From CAZQEC01 sp964591565 (GTDB taxonomy: Bacteria > Patescibacteriota > UBA1384 > CAJBMM01), in contig CAZQEC010000020.1 of NCBI GenBank assembly GCA_964591565.1, forward strand, positions 1 through 21,242: a DNA stretch of 21,242 nucleotides. Reading direction: 5' to 3'. The notes below the pieces were generated by a model that saw only the letters and a program-made list of their open reading frames with translations, had not been told where the DNA came from and made no database searches. Numbering within the stretch: position 1 is the stretch's first letter; each line of letters opens with the position of its first letter. A program made the translations under genes and the position numbers. Positions 7,232 to 13,988 of this stretch are shown piece after piece.

Positions 7232-8002
7232 TCAGATCCCAAATAACTTCTTTGCATTTTCAGTCGTCACCTTATCAACATACGCCAAATCCTGCCTCCA
7301 CAATTCGGCCAGCACCCCTGCCGTTTCAATCACATCTTTCGGCTCGCATCGCTCACCCCGCTTACTCTGCGGTGGCAAATAGGGACAATCGGTTTCCAAC
7401 ATCACGCGGTCGTGAGGCAAACGGCTGGCGACATGGCGCAACTGATCTTTTTTCGAATAAGTTATCATTCCGGTGAACGATATATTCAACCCCAAATCGA
7501 GAACCGATTTTGCCATTCTGTAGTCAGAATCGAAACAATGAATTACCCCGCCCTTATTGATCTTATGCGTTTTGATGATCTCAAGCAGATCTGCGTCGGC
7601 AAAACGGGTATGGATGATCACGGGTAATTTAGCCCGATTTGCCAACGCGATTAGCTCAATAAAACACTCATTTTGTAACACCCGATTCGGCTCTTGTGCA
7701 TCAAAAACTTTATAATCCAAGCCCACCTCGCCAATTGCCACTACTTTAGGATGATGCAGTAGCGATTCAAGAACTTTGATGTCTTCATGAAACTGGCTTT
7801 TTGCAACTTCAGTCGGGTGAATGCCAACGCTGGCGTAAAGATGCGGATACTGTTCAGCCAGCTTGACTGCCAATGCGCTCGATTCAACGTCGGTGCCAAC
7901 TACAATAGCCCTCGATATTCCTGATGCTTCCATTCGCTTTATCACCAATTCGCGATCGGCGTCATATTCAGAGAATTGTAAGTGACAGTGAGTATCAACC
8001 AT
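7232..8002 (-). CDS. tatD: TatD family metal-dependent DNase
   Basis: A cytoplasmic TIM-barrel nuclease or hydrolase of the amidohydrolase superfamily; TatD acts as a 3'-5' exonuclease on damaged DNA in E. coli. The 256-residue length is normal. Metal ligands can be followed in order: THCH (His5, His7), the glutamate of AIGEVGLDY, the histidine of VIIHTR, the histidine of GVIHCFDSD, and the aspartate of LETDCPYLPP. It is the third gene of metG-EamA-tatD, 18 nt after the transporter gene. The metG-tatD neighbourhood is common in bacteria (B. subtilis metS-yabD). No clear intrinsic terminator follows; the promoter of the next cassette starts 68 nt downstream. Confidence 0.95.
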   Translation of the reverse strand: MVDTHCHLQFSEYDADRELVIKRMEASGISRAIVVGTDVESSALAVKLAEQYPHLYASVGIHPTEVAKSQFHEDIKVLESLLHHPKVVAIGEVGLDYKVFDAQEPNRVLQNECFIELIALANRAKLPVIIHTRFADADLLEIIKTHKINKGGVIHCFDSDYRMAKSVLDLGLNISFTGMITYSKKDQLRHVASRLPHDRVMLETDCPYLPPQSKRGERCEPKDVIETAGVLAELWRQDLAYVDKVTTENAKKLFGI

Positions 8003-8020
8003 TATATTTACGACACCTCG

Positions 8021-8863
8021 TTAGATAACACTGGCGTAGTAGACGCACAGCAAAATAACCATAAACGCCAACGCCGTTTTATGCGTCATACGCTCTTTTA
8101 AGAAAAATAAACTGACCGATTCAACCAACACCGGGCCTAAAAGTAACAATAAGGTGGTCAAAACCACTCCACCCGCCGCATAGCCGAAAAACCGCGCTAC
8201 CATTTGCAAAACCCCAAACAGCGCTACTACCAGAATAATGGCTAAGTCGGCCTTACGTAAATGTTGAAGTGGGGGGCGATAAATTAAGAAAAATACGGCC
8301 GAGAGCGCCAAAGTGCGTAAAAAGTACAACAAAACTGGCGAATAAACATCCAACAATATGCGAATGACCAACACTTCGAGCGACATCAAAAAAACAGCGA
8401 TTAAGAGTCCGCGAGCGAAACTGTCAAGCATCAGGCGACGACGGCGCATATGTGCAACCAGCAACATTATCGCGGCAATTAAAGCGAGTAAAAGTCGTAT
8501 GGCGTTACGCTCCTGCACAAAAAAGATGCTGGCTAAAGCGACCGTCGCCAGCGGTTCAACCAGCAAAATTAAGTCAAACTCCTGCACCGTCTCGCGTTTT
8601 AAGCCGCGATAGTAAAAAATGTTCCATGCCGTGGCTAGAGCAATCATGACCAAAAATGCGAGCACATAACGACCATTGCCCGCGCTTGACGTAAACGAGA
8701 TTGTACTCGGCACAGCCACCATTATTACGCCAGTCACAAAAGCCAACATAGCGAACAATAGCGGCAGATAAGTACTCAACGGAAAGTGTCGCCTCGACAA
8801 CTCATATTTATCTATCAACACCCCGCCGGCGTACCCTAGTGACGCCAAAATACCGGCTAACAT
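8021..8863 (-). CDS. EamA/DMT-family ten-helix membrane transporter
   Basis: A 280-residue integral membrane protein with about ten hydrophobic helices in two halves of five, joined near residues 140-150 by a basic loop (MRRRRLMLD). The end of each half carries the glutamate-bearing pattern found in drug/metabolite transporters: LVEPLATVALASIFFVQER in the first half and LLGPVLVESVSLFFLKERMT in the second. These match the duplicated EamA domain. The substrate cannot be read from the sequence; members move metabolites, amino acids or drugs. It starts directly at the metG stop codon (TAA then ATG), so it is translationally coupled to metG, and it precedes tatD. Confidence 0.88.
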   Translation of the reverse strand: MLAGILASLGYAGGVLIDKYELSRRHFPLSTYLPLLFAMLAFVTGVIMVAVPSTISFTSSAGNGRYVLAFLVMIALATAWNIFYYRGLKRETVQEFDLILLVEPLATVALASIFFVQERNAIRLLLALIAAIMLLVAHMRRRRLMLDSFARGLLIAVFLMSLEVLVIRILLDVYSPVLLYFLRTLALSAVFFLIYRPPLQHLRKADLAIILVVALFGVLQMVARFFGYAAGGVVLTTLLLLLGPVLVESVSLFFLKERMTHKTALAFMVILLCVYYASVI

Positions 8864-10357
8864 TTAACCCCTTCGGGGAAATAACGCATCAGTCGGAACT
8901 AGTTTTGTCCCCGATGCCAACTTCCCCCATTGTTTAGATTCATTAAAATGTGAAGTGGATGTGATCTCGGCCAGCTTAATGTTTAACATGGTCGCGATCT
9001 TGTCCGATGTGTCTGGCATAAGCGGAACAAGTTGCAAACCAATGTGGCGAATAATCTCCAACTGCTCATACAACACTTCGGATAATAAACCCGCGTCACT
9101 TTTGGCTAAATCCCACGGCTTGGTTTCGTCAATGCGCTGGTTAGCAAACCGCACCAGCTCCCACACCGCCTTAAACGCTTCATCAAGGCGCAAAGTATCC
9201 AACGCCTCGCCCCACTTTCGCCAAGAGTCGTCTACAATCGCCGTTTCGATATTGCTGGATCTGTTTTCAACTGCTGGCACCATTCCACCATAGTATTTTT
9301 CGGTCATCACTAAAACCCGTTGCACCAAATTACCCAGTTCATTGGCTAACGCCCCGTTATAAAAACTGTCAAGCAAGGAGTACGAAAAATCGCCATCCGC
9401 CCCAAACGGAAACGCCCGAAACAAAAAATAGCGCATAGTGTCGGGCGAATAAGTTTTGATTAATTCAGTCGGATCAACGCCATTTTTAAGCGACTTACTC
9501 ATTTTTTGCCCGTCAACGGTGAAAAAACCGTGCACAAAAATACCTTTTGGTAGCTCAAGACCTGCCGCGATTAACATAGCTGGCCAAATAACACTGTGAA
9601 AACGCAAAATATCTTTGCCCACAATGTGCCACGTCGGCGGCCAAAAGGCACCTCGGGCGGTGTAGTAGTTAATTAGAGCATCTACCCATACATAGACGGT
9701 ATGACGCTTGTCCCAGGGCAAAGGAATGCCCCATTCCACATTTAAGCGGCTAATGGCAATATCTTCCAGCGTTTCATTCTCCAAAAAACCCAACACTTCA
9801 TTTTTGCGGATGATTGGCATGACTTTCAACTCGTCGTGAGCGATCATTTTAATTAGTTCAGTCTGAAACGCCGAGAGCTTAAAAAAATAAGCCGGTTCGC
9901 TTAATTGTTCTGGTGCCGTGCCATGCAAAGGACATTTTGATTCAATGAGGTCGGCTGGTTTTTTGAACTCCTCACACCCTTGGCAATATAAACCATGATA
10001 TTCGCCCTTATAAATAAAATGCTTGTCGTACAGCGTTTGTAAAAACTGCTTGACCGCTTCAACGTGATCTTCGTCGGTGGTACGGATGAAACGATCAAAA
10101 CTGATGTCAAAATCGGTCCAGACTTGCTTGAATTGAGTGCTGATGTTATCGGCAAAAACTGGCGGGGTTTGATGATGTTTCGCCGCCGCTTCGGCAATTT
10201 TTGACCCATGCTCGTCGGTGCCAGTCAAAAATAGTACTTCGTCGCCAATAAAACGATGGTACCGCGCCAAAATATCGGCCGCTAAAGTGGAGTATAAGTG
10301 CCCCAAATGCGGCTTATCATTCACATAATAAATTGGGGTGGTGATAAAAAATTTCAT
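8864..10357 (-). CDS. metG: Methionyl-tRNA synthetase
   Basis: Class I aminoacyl-tRNA synthetase that charges tRNA-Met, including the initiator. The HIGH motif is HLGH at residues 17-20 and the KMSKS motif is exact at 285-289. A single zinc-knuckle pattern, C125-x2-C128 with C142-x2-H145, lies in the connective peptide region. The anticodon-binding helical domain follows, with WDLAKSD as its landmark. The 497-residue length means there is no C-terminal EMAP/Trbp111-like tRNA-binding domain. It is the first gene of metG-EamA-tatD. The ATG at 10357 lies only 6 nt after an extended -10 promoter element, so the mRNA is probably leaderless. No ribosome site is visible. Confidence 0.97.
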   Translation of the reverse strand: MKFFITTPIYYVNDKPHLGHLYSTLAADILARYHRFIGDEVLFLTGTDEHGSKIAEAAAKHHQTPPVFADNISTQFKQVWTDFDISFDRFIRTTDEDHVEAVKQFLQTLYDKHFIYKGEYHGLYCQGCEEFKKPADLIESKCPLHGTAPEQLSEPAYFFKLSAFQTELIKMIAHDELKVMPIIRKNEVLGFLENETLEDIAISRLNVEWGIPLPWDKRHTVYVWVDALINYYTARGAFWPPTWHIVGKDILRFHSVIWPAMLIAAGLELPKGIFVHGFFTVDGQKMSKSLKNGVDPTELIKTYSPDTMRYFLFRAFPFGADGDFSYSLLDSFYNGALANELGNLVQRVLVMTEKYYGGMVPAVENRSSNIETAIVDDSWRKWGEALDTLRLDEAFKAVWELVRFANQRIDETKPWDLAKSDAGLLSEVLYEQLEIIRHIGLQLVPLMPDTSDKIATMLNIKLAEITSTSHFNESKQWGKLASGTKLVPTDALFPRRG

Positions 10358-10363
10358 GCTTTA

Positions 10364-10395
10364 TTTATAGCACTTAGGATACTTCCGTAGTGCTA
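10364..10395 (-). promoter_or_regulatory. Extended -10 promoter of metG with overlapping dyad
   Basis: On the minus strand TGCTATAAA (10372-10364) is an extended -10 element. No good -35 is present. The gap from the hexamer to the metG ATG is 6 nt, so the start would fall at or next to the A of the ATG. The inverted repeat TAGCACT (10368-10374) / AGTGCTA (10389-10395) has half-site centres 21 bp apart, about two helical turns, and overlaps the promoter. It could be an operator. Confidence 0.5.
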
Positions 10396-10505
10396 AGTGG
10401 CTCCTCATACTCGCCACTATACCATAAAGCGACACTTCGAGCGAAGTCCTGCACCGTATGGTGCGGGACGCCAGCGAGAACTAATGACCAACCAGCGAGA
10501 ACTTA
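10396..10505. repeat. Intergenic palindromic repeats between metG and the DUF3800 gene
   Basis: A hairpin AGTGGC/GCCACT (10396-10418) is followed by GAC..TTCGAGCGAAGTC (10431-10448) and CCTGCACC-GTAT-GGTGCGGG (10448-10467). A direct repeat CCAGCGAGAACTAA (10471-10484) / CCAGCGAGAACTTA (10492-10505) with a 21-bp period comes last. The 17-bp string GAGCGAAGTCCTGCACC is shared exactly with the repeat at 6414-6493. Confidence 0.7.
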
Positions 10506-10556
10506 GCCAGAGCACCTGAATTGGAAAAGGTCGTAAATACGTCTCAACCAATATGG

Positions 10557-10562
10557 TAAAAT
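10557..10562 (+). promoter_or_regulatory. -10 element of a probable leaderless promoter
   Basis: TAAAAT at 10557-10562 preceded by TATGG. The ATG of the DUF3800 gene begins 7 nt later, at the expected transcription start, so the message would be leaderless. The -35 region is weak. Confidence 0.5.
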
Positions 10563-10569
10563 AACACCT

Positions 10570-11148
10570 ATGACCAATAAATTATACTGTTATGTAGATG
10601 AAAGTGGTCAAGATACCCACGGCGAGTTCTTTATTGTAGCCACAATAATTACCAGTAAAGAGCGAGACACATTGTTACAGCACATTGAACAAGCTGAGGT
10701 CTCAAGTGGTCGCAATAATCACAAGTGGTCACAATCTAAAACCGCACAGAAAAAGAAATATCTGACTGCTATATACTCGCCAGCAATCCTACGAGGTTCG
10801 ATTTACTATCGCGTAACTCACAAAGAGCGCCTCTCATATTTAGAACAAACCGCTGTTACTGTCGCACAATCACTCGAAAAATATTCTCAATATCACCACA
10901 TTACTGATTATCGAGCTAGCATTATAATCGATGGATTAACAGATAAAGCAAAAACTAATATACGCCCGCTCATTAAGCAATTCGTCCGACAGATTGAAAA
11001 GATCGCTGGTGCTAGAGATGAAAGTGATGCAATTGTTCGACTCGCTGACAGTATTGCTGGAATTGTTCGAGAATCACTTGATGGTAAACAATGGGCAACT
11101 GACGCGCTAAATCGCATGATGAAGGCTAAAATTATTTACCGACTATAA
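10570..11148 (+). CDS. DUF3800 family protein (RNase H-like fold)
   Basis: A 192-residue cytoplasmic protein. The N-terminus has the family hallmark Y-x-D-E-S-G (CYVDESGQ, Asp10 and Glu11), followed by a strand in FFIVATII. A second acidic strand is IIIDG (Asp121) and a third acidic residue is in RLADSIAGIVRESL (Asp160). This spacing of carboxylates fits an RNase H-like catalytic core, although the activity of DUF3800 proteins is not well established. Family members are often found near mobile elements or defence genes. Here it is the only plus-strand gene in its neighbourhood, isolated between palindromic repeats and a convergent small RNA unit. There is no ribosome site: the -10 element ends 7 nt before the ATG. 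Confidence 0.85.
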   Translation: MTNKLYCYVDESGQDTHGEFFIVATIITSKERDTLLQHIEQAEVSSGRNNHKWSQSKTAQKKKYLTAIYSPAILRGSIYYRVTHKERLSYLEQTAVTVAQSLEKYSQYHHITDYRASIIIDGLTDKAKTNIRPLIKQFVRQIEKIAGARDESDAIVRLADSIAGIVRESLDGKQWATDALNRMMKAKIIYRL

Positions 11149-11161
11149 ACTTTAGAGAAAC

Positions 11162-11217
11162 AAAAAAGGCCTCCATACCGCCTCGGAGTTACACCGAGGA
11201 GCAGAGGGAGGGGAGCC
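11162..11217 (-). terminator. Terminator of the small RNA unit
   Basis: Minus strand: GGCTCC (11217-11212) pairs with GGAGGCC (11174-11168) with one bulge, enclosing a hairpin CCTCGG/CCGAGG (11181-11199), and six Ts follow (11167-11162). The T-run supports an intrinsic terminator; the outer stem is imperfect. Confidence 0.7.
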
Positions 11218-11316
11218 TATCTCATGGAAACAGTTGAATGAGCTAGAAAGTTCACCCAAGCGTCCCCACGAGCACCAATCCGTACGGAAAGTATTCGGCC
11301 GACCCTTTGGTCTTCT
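11162..11316 (-). ncRNA. Candidate small RNA of about 155 nt
   Basis: A near-consensus promoter (11323-11352) and a terminator (11162-11217) define a transcript of about 155 nt. I see no translated frame with a ribosome site. The one long frame across it would start inside the -35/-10 spacer, upstream of transcription. Visible pairings include CCGTACGG, CTCAT/ATGAG around a 12-nt loop, and the terminator hairpins. It lacks the GGAAGCAG-like apical loop of SRP RNA and the GAGGAAAGTCC core of RNase P, and I do not recognise a known family. It could be a 6S-like or regulatory RNA, but nothing in the sequence settles that. It is convergent with the DUF3800 gene, ending 13 nt from its stop. Confidence 0.5.
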
Positions 11317-11322
11317 AAGTGA

Positions 11323-11352
11323 ATAGTAGCATACCCCATTCACATTTGTCAA
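11323..11352 (-). promoter_or_regulatory. Promoter of the small RNA unit
   Basis: Minus strand: perfect TTGACA (11352-11347), an 18-nt spacer ending GTATGC, and TACTAT (11328-11323). It has the same GTATGCTA arrangement as the promoters at 7136 and 17197. Confidence 0.8.
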
Positions 11353-11354
11353 TC

Positions 11355-11447
11355 CTACGATAACGGATAAATGGTGGTGGTAGCATAGTTGGTGACGCCT
11401 CTTACACCATCTTCAATCGAACCGTCCGTCGATAAATCAAAATAAAT
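11355..11447 (-). pseudogene. Possible gene remnant or very small ORF after fic
   Basis: The frame that ends in TAG at 11355-11357 is open back into the fic stop region (11468) and reads convincingly like protein: YFDLSTDGSIEDGVRGVTNY and then ATTTIYPLS. There is no ATG, GTG or TTG in it. The only candidate start is ATT at 11447, with AAGGA 7 nt upstream. It may be the 3' remnant of a gene whose front was lost, or a 30-residue product with a rare start. It ends 2 nt before the -35 element of the small RNA promoter. Together with the RNA unit it accounts for the gene-free stretch 11149-11463. Confidence 0.3.
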
Positions 11448-11463
11448 ATTGTATTCCTTTTTA

Positions 11464-12522
11464 TTAGACTAATTTAAACTTAACCGCTCGGCCTTCGCCT
11501 TCTTGCTTGACAATACCTTTCTTCATCAATTCAGACAAATCGTAATTGGCGGTGCGCTTTGATACTTTGAAATGCTCGGCGTATTCGGCGGCGGTAATGG
11601 CTTTGCGCTGTTGAATTAAGCGCACCGCTTCAAACTGGCGTTTGTTCAGTTCTAATTTATGTTGTTTGCCCCGATCCATTTCGGCGTCAATGTATTCGTG
11701 CACCCGCTCTGCCACTTCCTCAATTTGCTCGGCAAAGCCGGTCACAAAATATTCAACCCAAGCGGTGGCGTCTCCGCCAGTTTTGAGCACCGATTGTAGT
11801 GATTCGTAGTACGTTTTAGCGTTTTTGTCGTAATATTCCTCGAGCGAAAACAACTTACGCGTGTCGTAGCCATCGCGATAAAGTGTAAACATCGCCACCA
11901 CTCGCCCGGTGCGACCATTGCCATCAATAAACGGATGAATGGCCTCCATCATATAATGCGCCAGCGCCGCTTTAATGGCCGGATGACACGCCTCGGCGCT
12001 TGTGCTGGCTAACCAGTCGCACATCTTTAACATCATTTTTGGCACTTCTTTGGCTGGTGGCGGAGTATAAACTGTTTTGCCGCTACGAGCATCAACAATA
12101 AAGTTTTGCACCTGCCGAAAAACCCCTAGCTCCGGTTCTGGCAATAAATCGCGCATTAACACTCGATGAAACTCGCGAATCATGACGTCGTTAAACACTT
12201 GCCGCGAGTCGCGATAAACCTTATCAACGTAATTGAGACAATTACGATAGTTGACGATTTCTTGAATATCGCGCTGGCGAGCAGTTACAATTTCCCCCGC
12301 TAACACCTTTTCGACGGCGCGCCGACCGAGCACATTTCCCTCAATGTGCGTTGAAGCGTAAATTGTATCTACCAGCGCTTCTTGTTGCATTTGGCGTTCG
12401 TAAGTCGGCAACAGCGGCGCGGCATCTATCACCCCTTGCGCTCGCTCCACCCGTCCAATGCCATTAAGCAATAGATTGGTTAAGCGATATTGAGGCGTTT
12501 GTAAAAATTTGTGCAAAATCAT
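11464..12522 (-). CDS. Fic family protein with autoinhibitory motif and C-terminal winged helix
   Basis: Fic proteins transfer AMP, or sometimes other groups, from a nucleotide to a target protein side chain. The active-site loop HPFIDGNGRTGR matches HxFx(D/E)GNGRxxR exactly, near residues 196-207. An upstream inhibitory helix motif (S/T)xxxE(G/N) is present as S-THI-E-G near residue 60, so activity is probably held in check within the same chain (class II). The C-terminal 60 residues form a winged helix-turn-helix (AEYAEHFKVSKRTANYDLSELMKKG), suggesting DNA binding and perhaps autoregulation. I chose the ATG at 12522 because GAGG lies 5 nt upstream; the GTG one codon earlier is too close to it. 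It is the last gene of the rsmA-rsmI-fic run, 10 nt after the rsmI stop. Confidence 0.93.
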   Translation of the reverse strand: MILHKFLQTPQYRLTNLLLNGIGRVERAQGVIDAAPLLPTYERQMQQEALVDTIYASTHIEGNVLGRRAVEKVLAGEIVTARQRDIQEIVNYRNCLNYVDKVYRDSRQVFNDVMIREFHRVLMRDLLPEPELGVFRQVQNFIVDARSGKTVYTPPPAKEVPKMMLKMCDWLASTSAEACHPAIKAALAHYMMEAIHPFIDGNGRTGRVVAMFTLYRDGYDTRKLFSLEEYYDKNAKTYYESLQSVLKTGGDATAWVEYFVTGFAEQIEEVAERVHEYIDAEMDRGKQHKLELNKRQFEAVRLIQQRKAITAAEYAEHFKVSKRTANYDLSELMKKGIVKQEGEGRAVKFKLV

Positions 12523-12532
12523 CACTTCCTCA

Positions 12533-13195
12533 CTATTTTTTGCTAGCGTTCACCACCAGCGCAAACTCTCCTTGAGCGCGAATGGTTTGATCTTTAAGAT
12601 CCGCAACGTCGCAAACTATAACTTCCTCAAACTGCTTCGTTATTTCACGACAGATACAAATTTTGCGCGTCCCCTCTAGTATATCACCAAAATCTTTAAG
12701 CGTTTGGGTGACACGATGCGGTGATTCGAACAATACCACCACTTCTTTTGATTTGGCAATTTCGGCGATGGCGGTTTGGCGCCCCTTTTTCTTAGGCAAA
12801 AAACCGATAAATCGAAACCGATCAGTATCAAAGCCACAAACCGACAGTGCCGCAACGACCGAACTCGGGCCCGGAACCGGCGAAACAGCGATGTTTTGTT
12901 CATGGGCAGACTTAACTAATAAAGCGCCAGGATCGGAAATGCCCGGCGTGCCAGCGTCGGAGATGATAGCAACATTTAACCCCTCCAATAAAAGCCGAGT
13001 GAGATAATCAACGCGATCTTGGATTGAATGAGCGTGGAATGAAATCAGTTTGGCGTTGGTGCCAATTTTCTTGAGCATAACCCCGCTGTGCCTCGTATCT
13101 TCACAGGCGACGACGTCCACCACTTTCAATATCTCGCGAGCACGATCGCTTAAATCGCTTAAGTTACCGATTGGTGTCGCCACAATATATAACAT
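12533..13195 (-). CDS. rsmI: 16S rRNA 2'-O-methyltransferase RsmI
   Basis: Methylates the ribose of C1402 in 16S rRNA at the decoding centre, using SAM. The tetrapyrrole-methylase fold landmarks are all present: MLYIVATPIGNLSD at the start, CEDTRHS, SDAGTPGISDPG and VPGPSSVVAALSVCGF. RFIGFLPKKKGR in the middle is typical of the family. At 220 residues it is shorter than E. coli RsmI (286) and lacks the C-terminal extension. The start abuts the rsmA stop (TAA then ATG), giving an rsmA-rsmI pair of small-subunit rRNA methylases that act on the same region of the ribosome. Confidence 0.96.
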   Translation of the reverse strand: MLYIVATPIGNLSDLSDRAREILKVVDVVACEDTRHSGVMLKKIGTNAKLISFHAHSIQDRVDYLTRLLLEGLNVAIISDAGTPGISDPGALLVKSAHEQNIAVSPVPGPSSVVAALSVCGFDTDRFRFIGFLPKKKGRQTAIAEIAKSKEVVVLFESPHRVTQTLKDFGDILEGTRKICICREITKQFEEVIVCDVADLKDQTIRAQGEFALVVNASKK

Positions 13196-13987
13196 TTACA
13201 CTCCTGTTGCGTGGAAAAGATTGATCCATTGTTCAACCGTCAAATTTTGCGCTCTTAAACCCTCGTCAATGCCGGCGCGACGTAAACAATCTTGGGCAAC
13301 GTCTTTAGATATCATCAATCCACCAGCCAACGCGTTTTCTAAAGTTTTGCGCTTCTCGCCAAAACCAGCTTTGACCACGCGCATCAGCTCTTTTTGGTTG
13401 ATATCCTTGATTAAATTGTTTGATATATTCTCGAGCACTAGCACCGCACTGTTCACTTTTGGCGGGGGCGTAAAGGAAGTCGGGGCAACTTCAAGCGCGA
13501 TGTGCGGAGTGCCGTACATTTGGCAGAGAATTGATAATACCCCGCGATCGCTTGATCCAGCGGGAGCAGATATGCGCTGGGCCACCTCTTTTTGGATCAG
13601 CACAATTACTTGACTGGGCAAATGTGAGTACGAAAAAATTTGGCGAAATAAATAGGATGATAAATAGTACGGCAAATTTGCCACAACGCTGTACGATTGG
13701 TATCCCATTGCATTGATTTTTTCAATTAGATTATAATGCCGAATGTCAGCGTGCACCAAAGTTAAGCAATCATTATTTGCGTATTTGATTAGCAGGCGTT
13801 GATACAACTCCTCGTCCCATTCAATCGCCAAAACGGTCTGACTCTTTTCCAATAGTACATCAGTCAACACACCAGTACCCGGCCCAACTTCGACGATGAG
13901 ATGTTTACCCGATGTATTAATGAGCTTTGACATGGCGTCAACCACGCTCTGATCGTGCAAAAAATGTTGACCGAGCCGTTGTCTCAT
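13196..13987 (-). CDS. rsmA: 16S rRNA dimethyladenosine transferase RsmA (KsgA)
   Basis: Dimethylates A1518 and A1519 in the 3'-terminal hairpin of 16S rRNA during late 30S assembly. The 263-residue length is normal. It opens RQRLGQHFLHD, binds SAM through VEVGPGTGVLT, and carries the catalytic NLPYYLSS motif (NLPY). FGEKRKTLENAL in the C-terminal domain matches the usual F..RRK.L.N pattern. It starts 1 nt after the stop of the G5/RlpA-like cell-wall protein gene and abuts rsmI, so all are probably on one transcript from the promoter at 14964. Confidence 0.97.
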   Translation of the reverse strand: MRQRLGQHFLHDQSVVDAMSKLINTSGKHLIVEVGPGTGVLTDVLLEKSQTVLAIEWDEELYQRLLIKYANNDCLTLVHADIRHYNLIEKINAMGYQSYSVVANLPYYLSSYLFRQIFSYSHLPSQVIVLIQKEVAQRISAPAGSSDRGVLSILCQMYGTPHIALEVAPTSFTPPPKVNSAVLVLENISNNLIKDINQKELMRVVKAGFGEKRKTLENALAGGLMISKDVAQDCLRRAGIDEGLRAQNLTVEQWINLFHATGV

Positions 13988-13988
13988 A

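Noticed and set aside
11152..11352. 66-codon minus-strand frame across the small RNA
   Set aside because: Its ATG lies within the spacer of the promoter, upstream of the predicted transcript, and there is no ribosome site.
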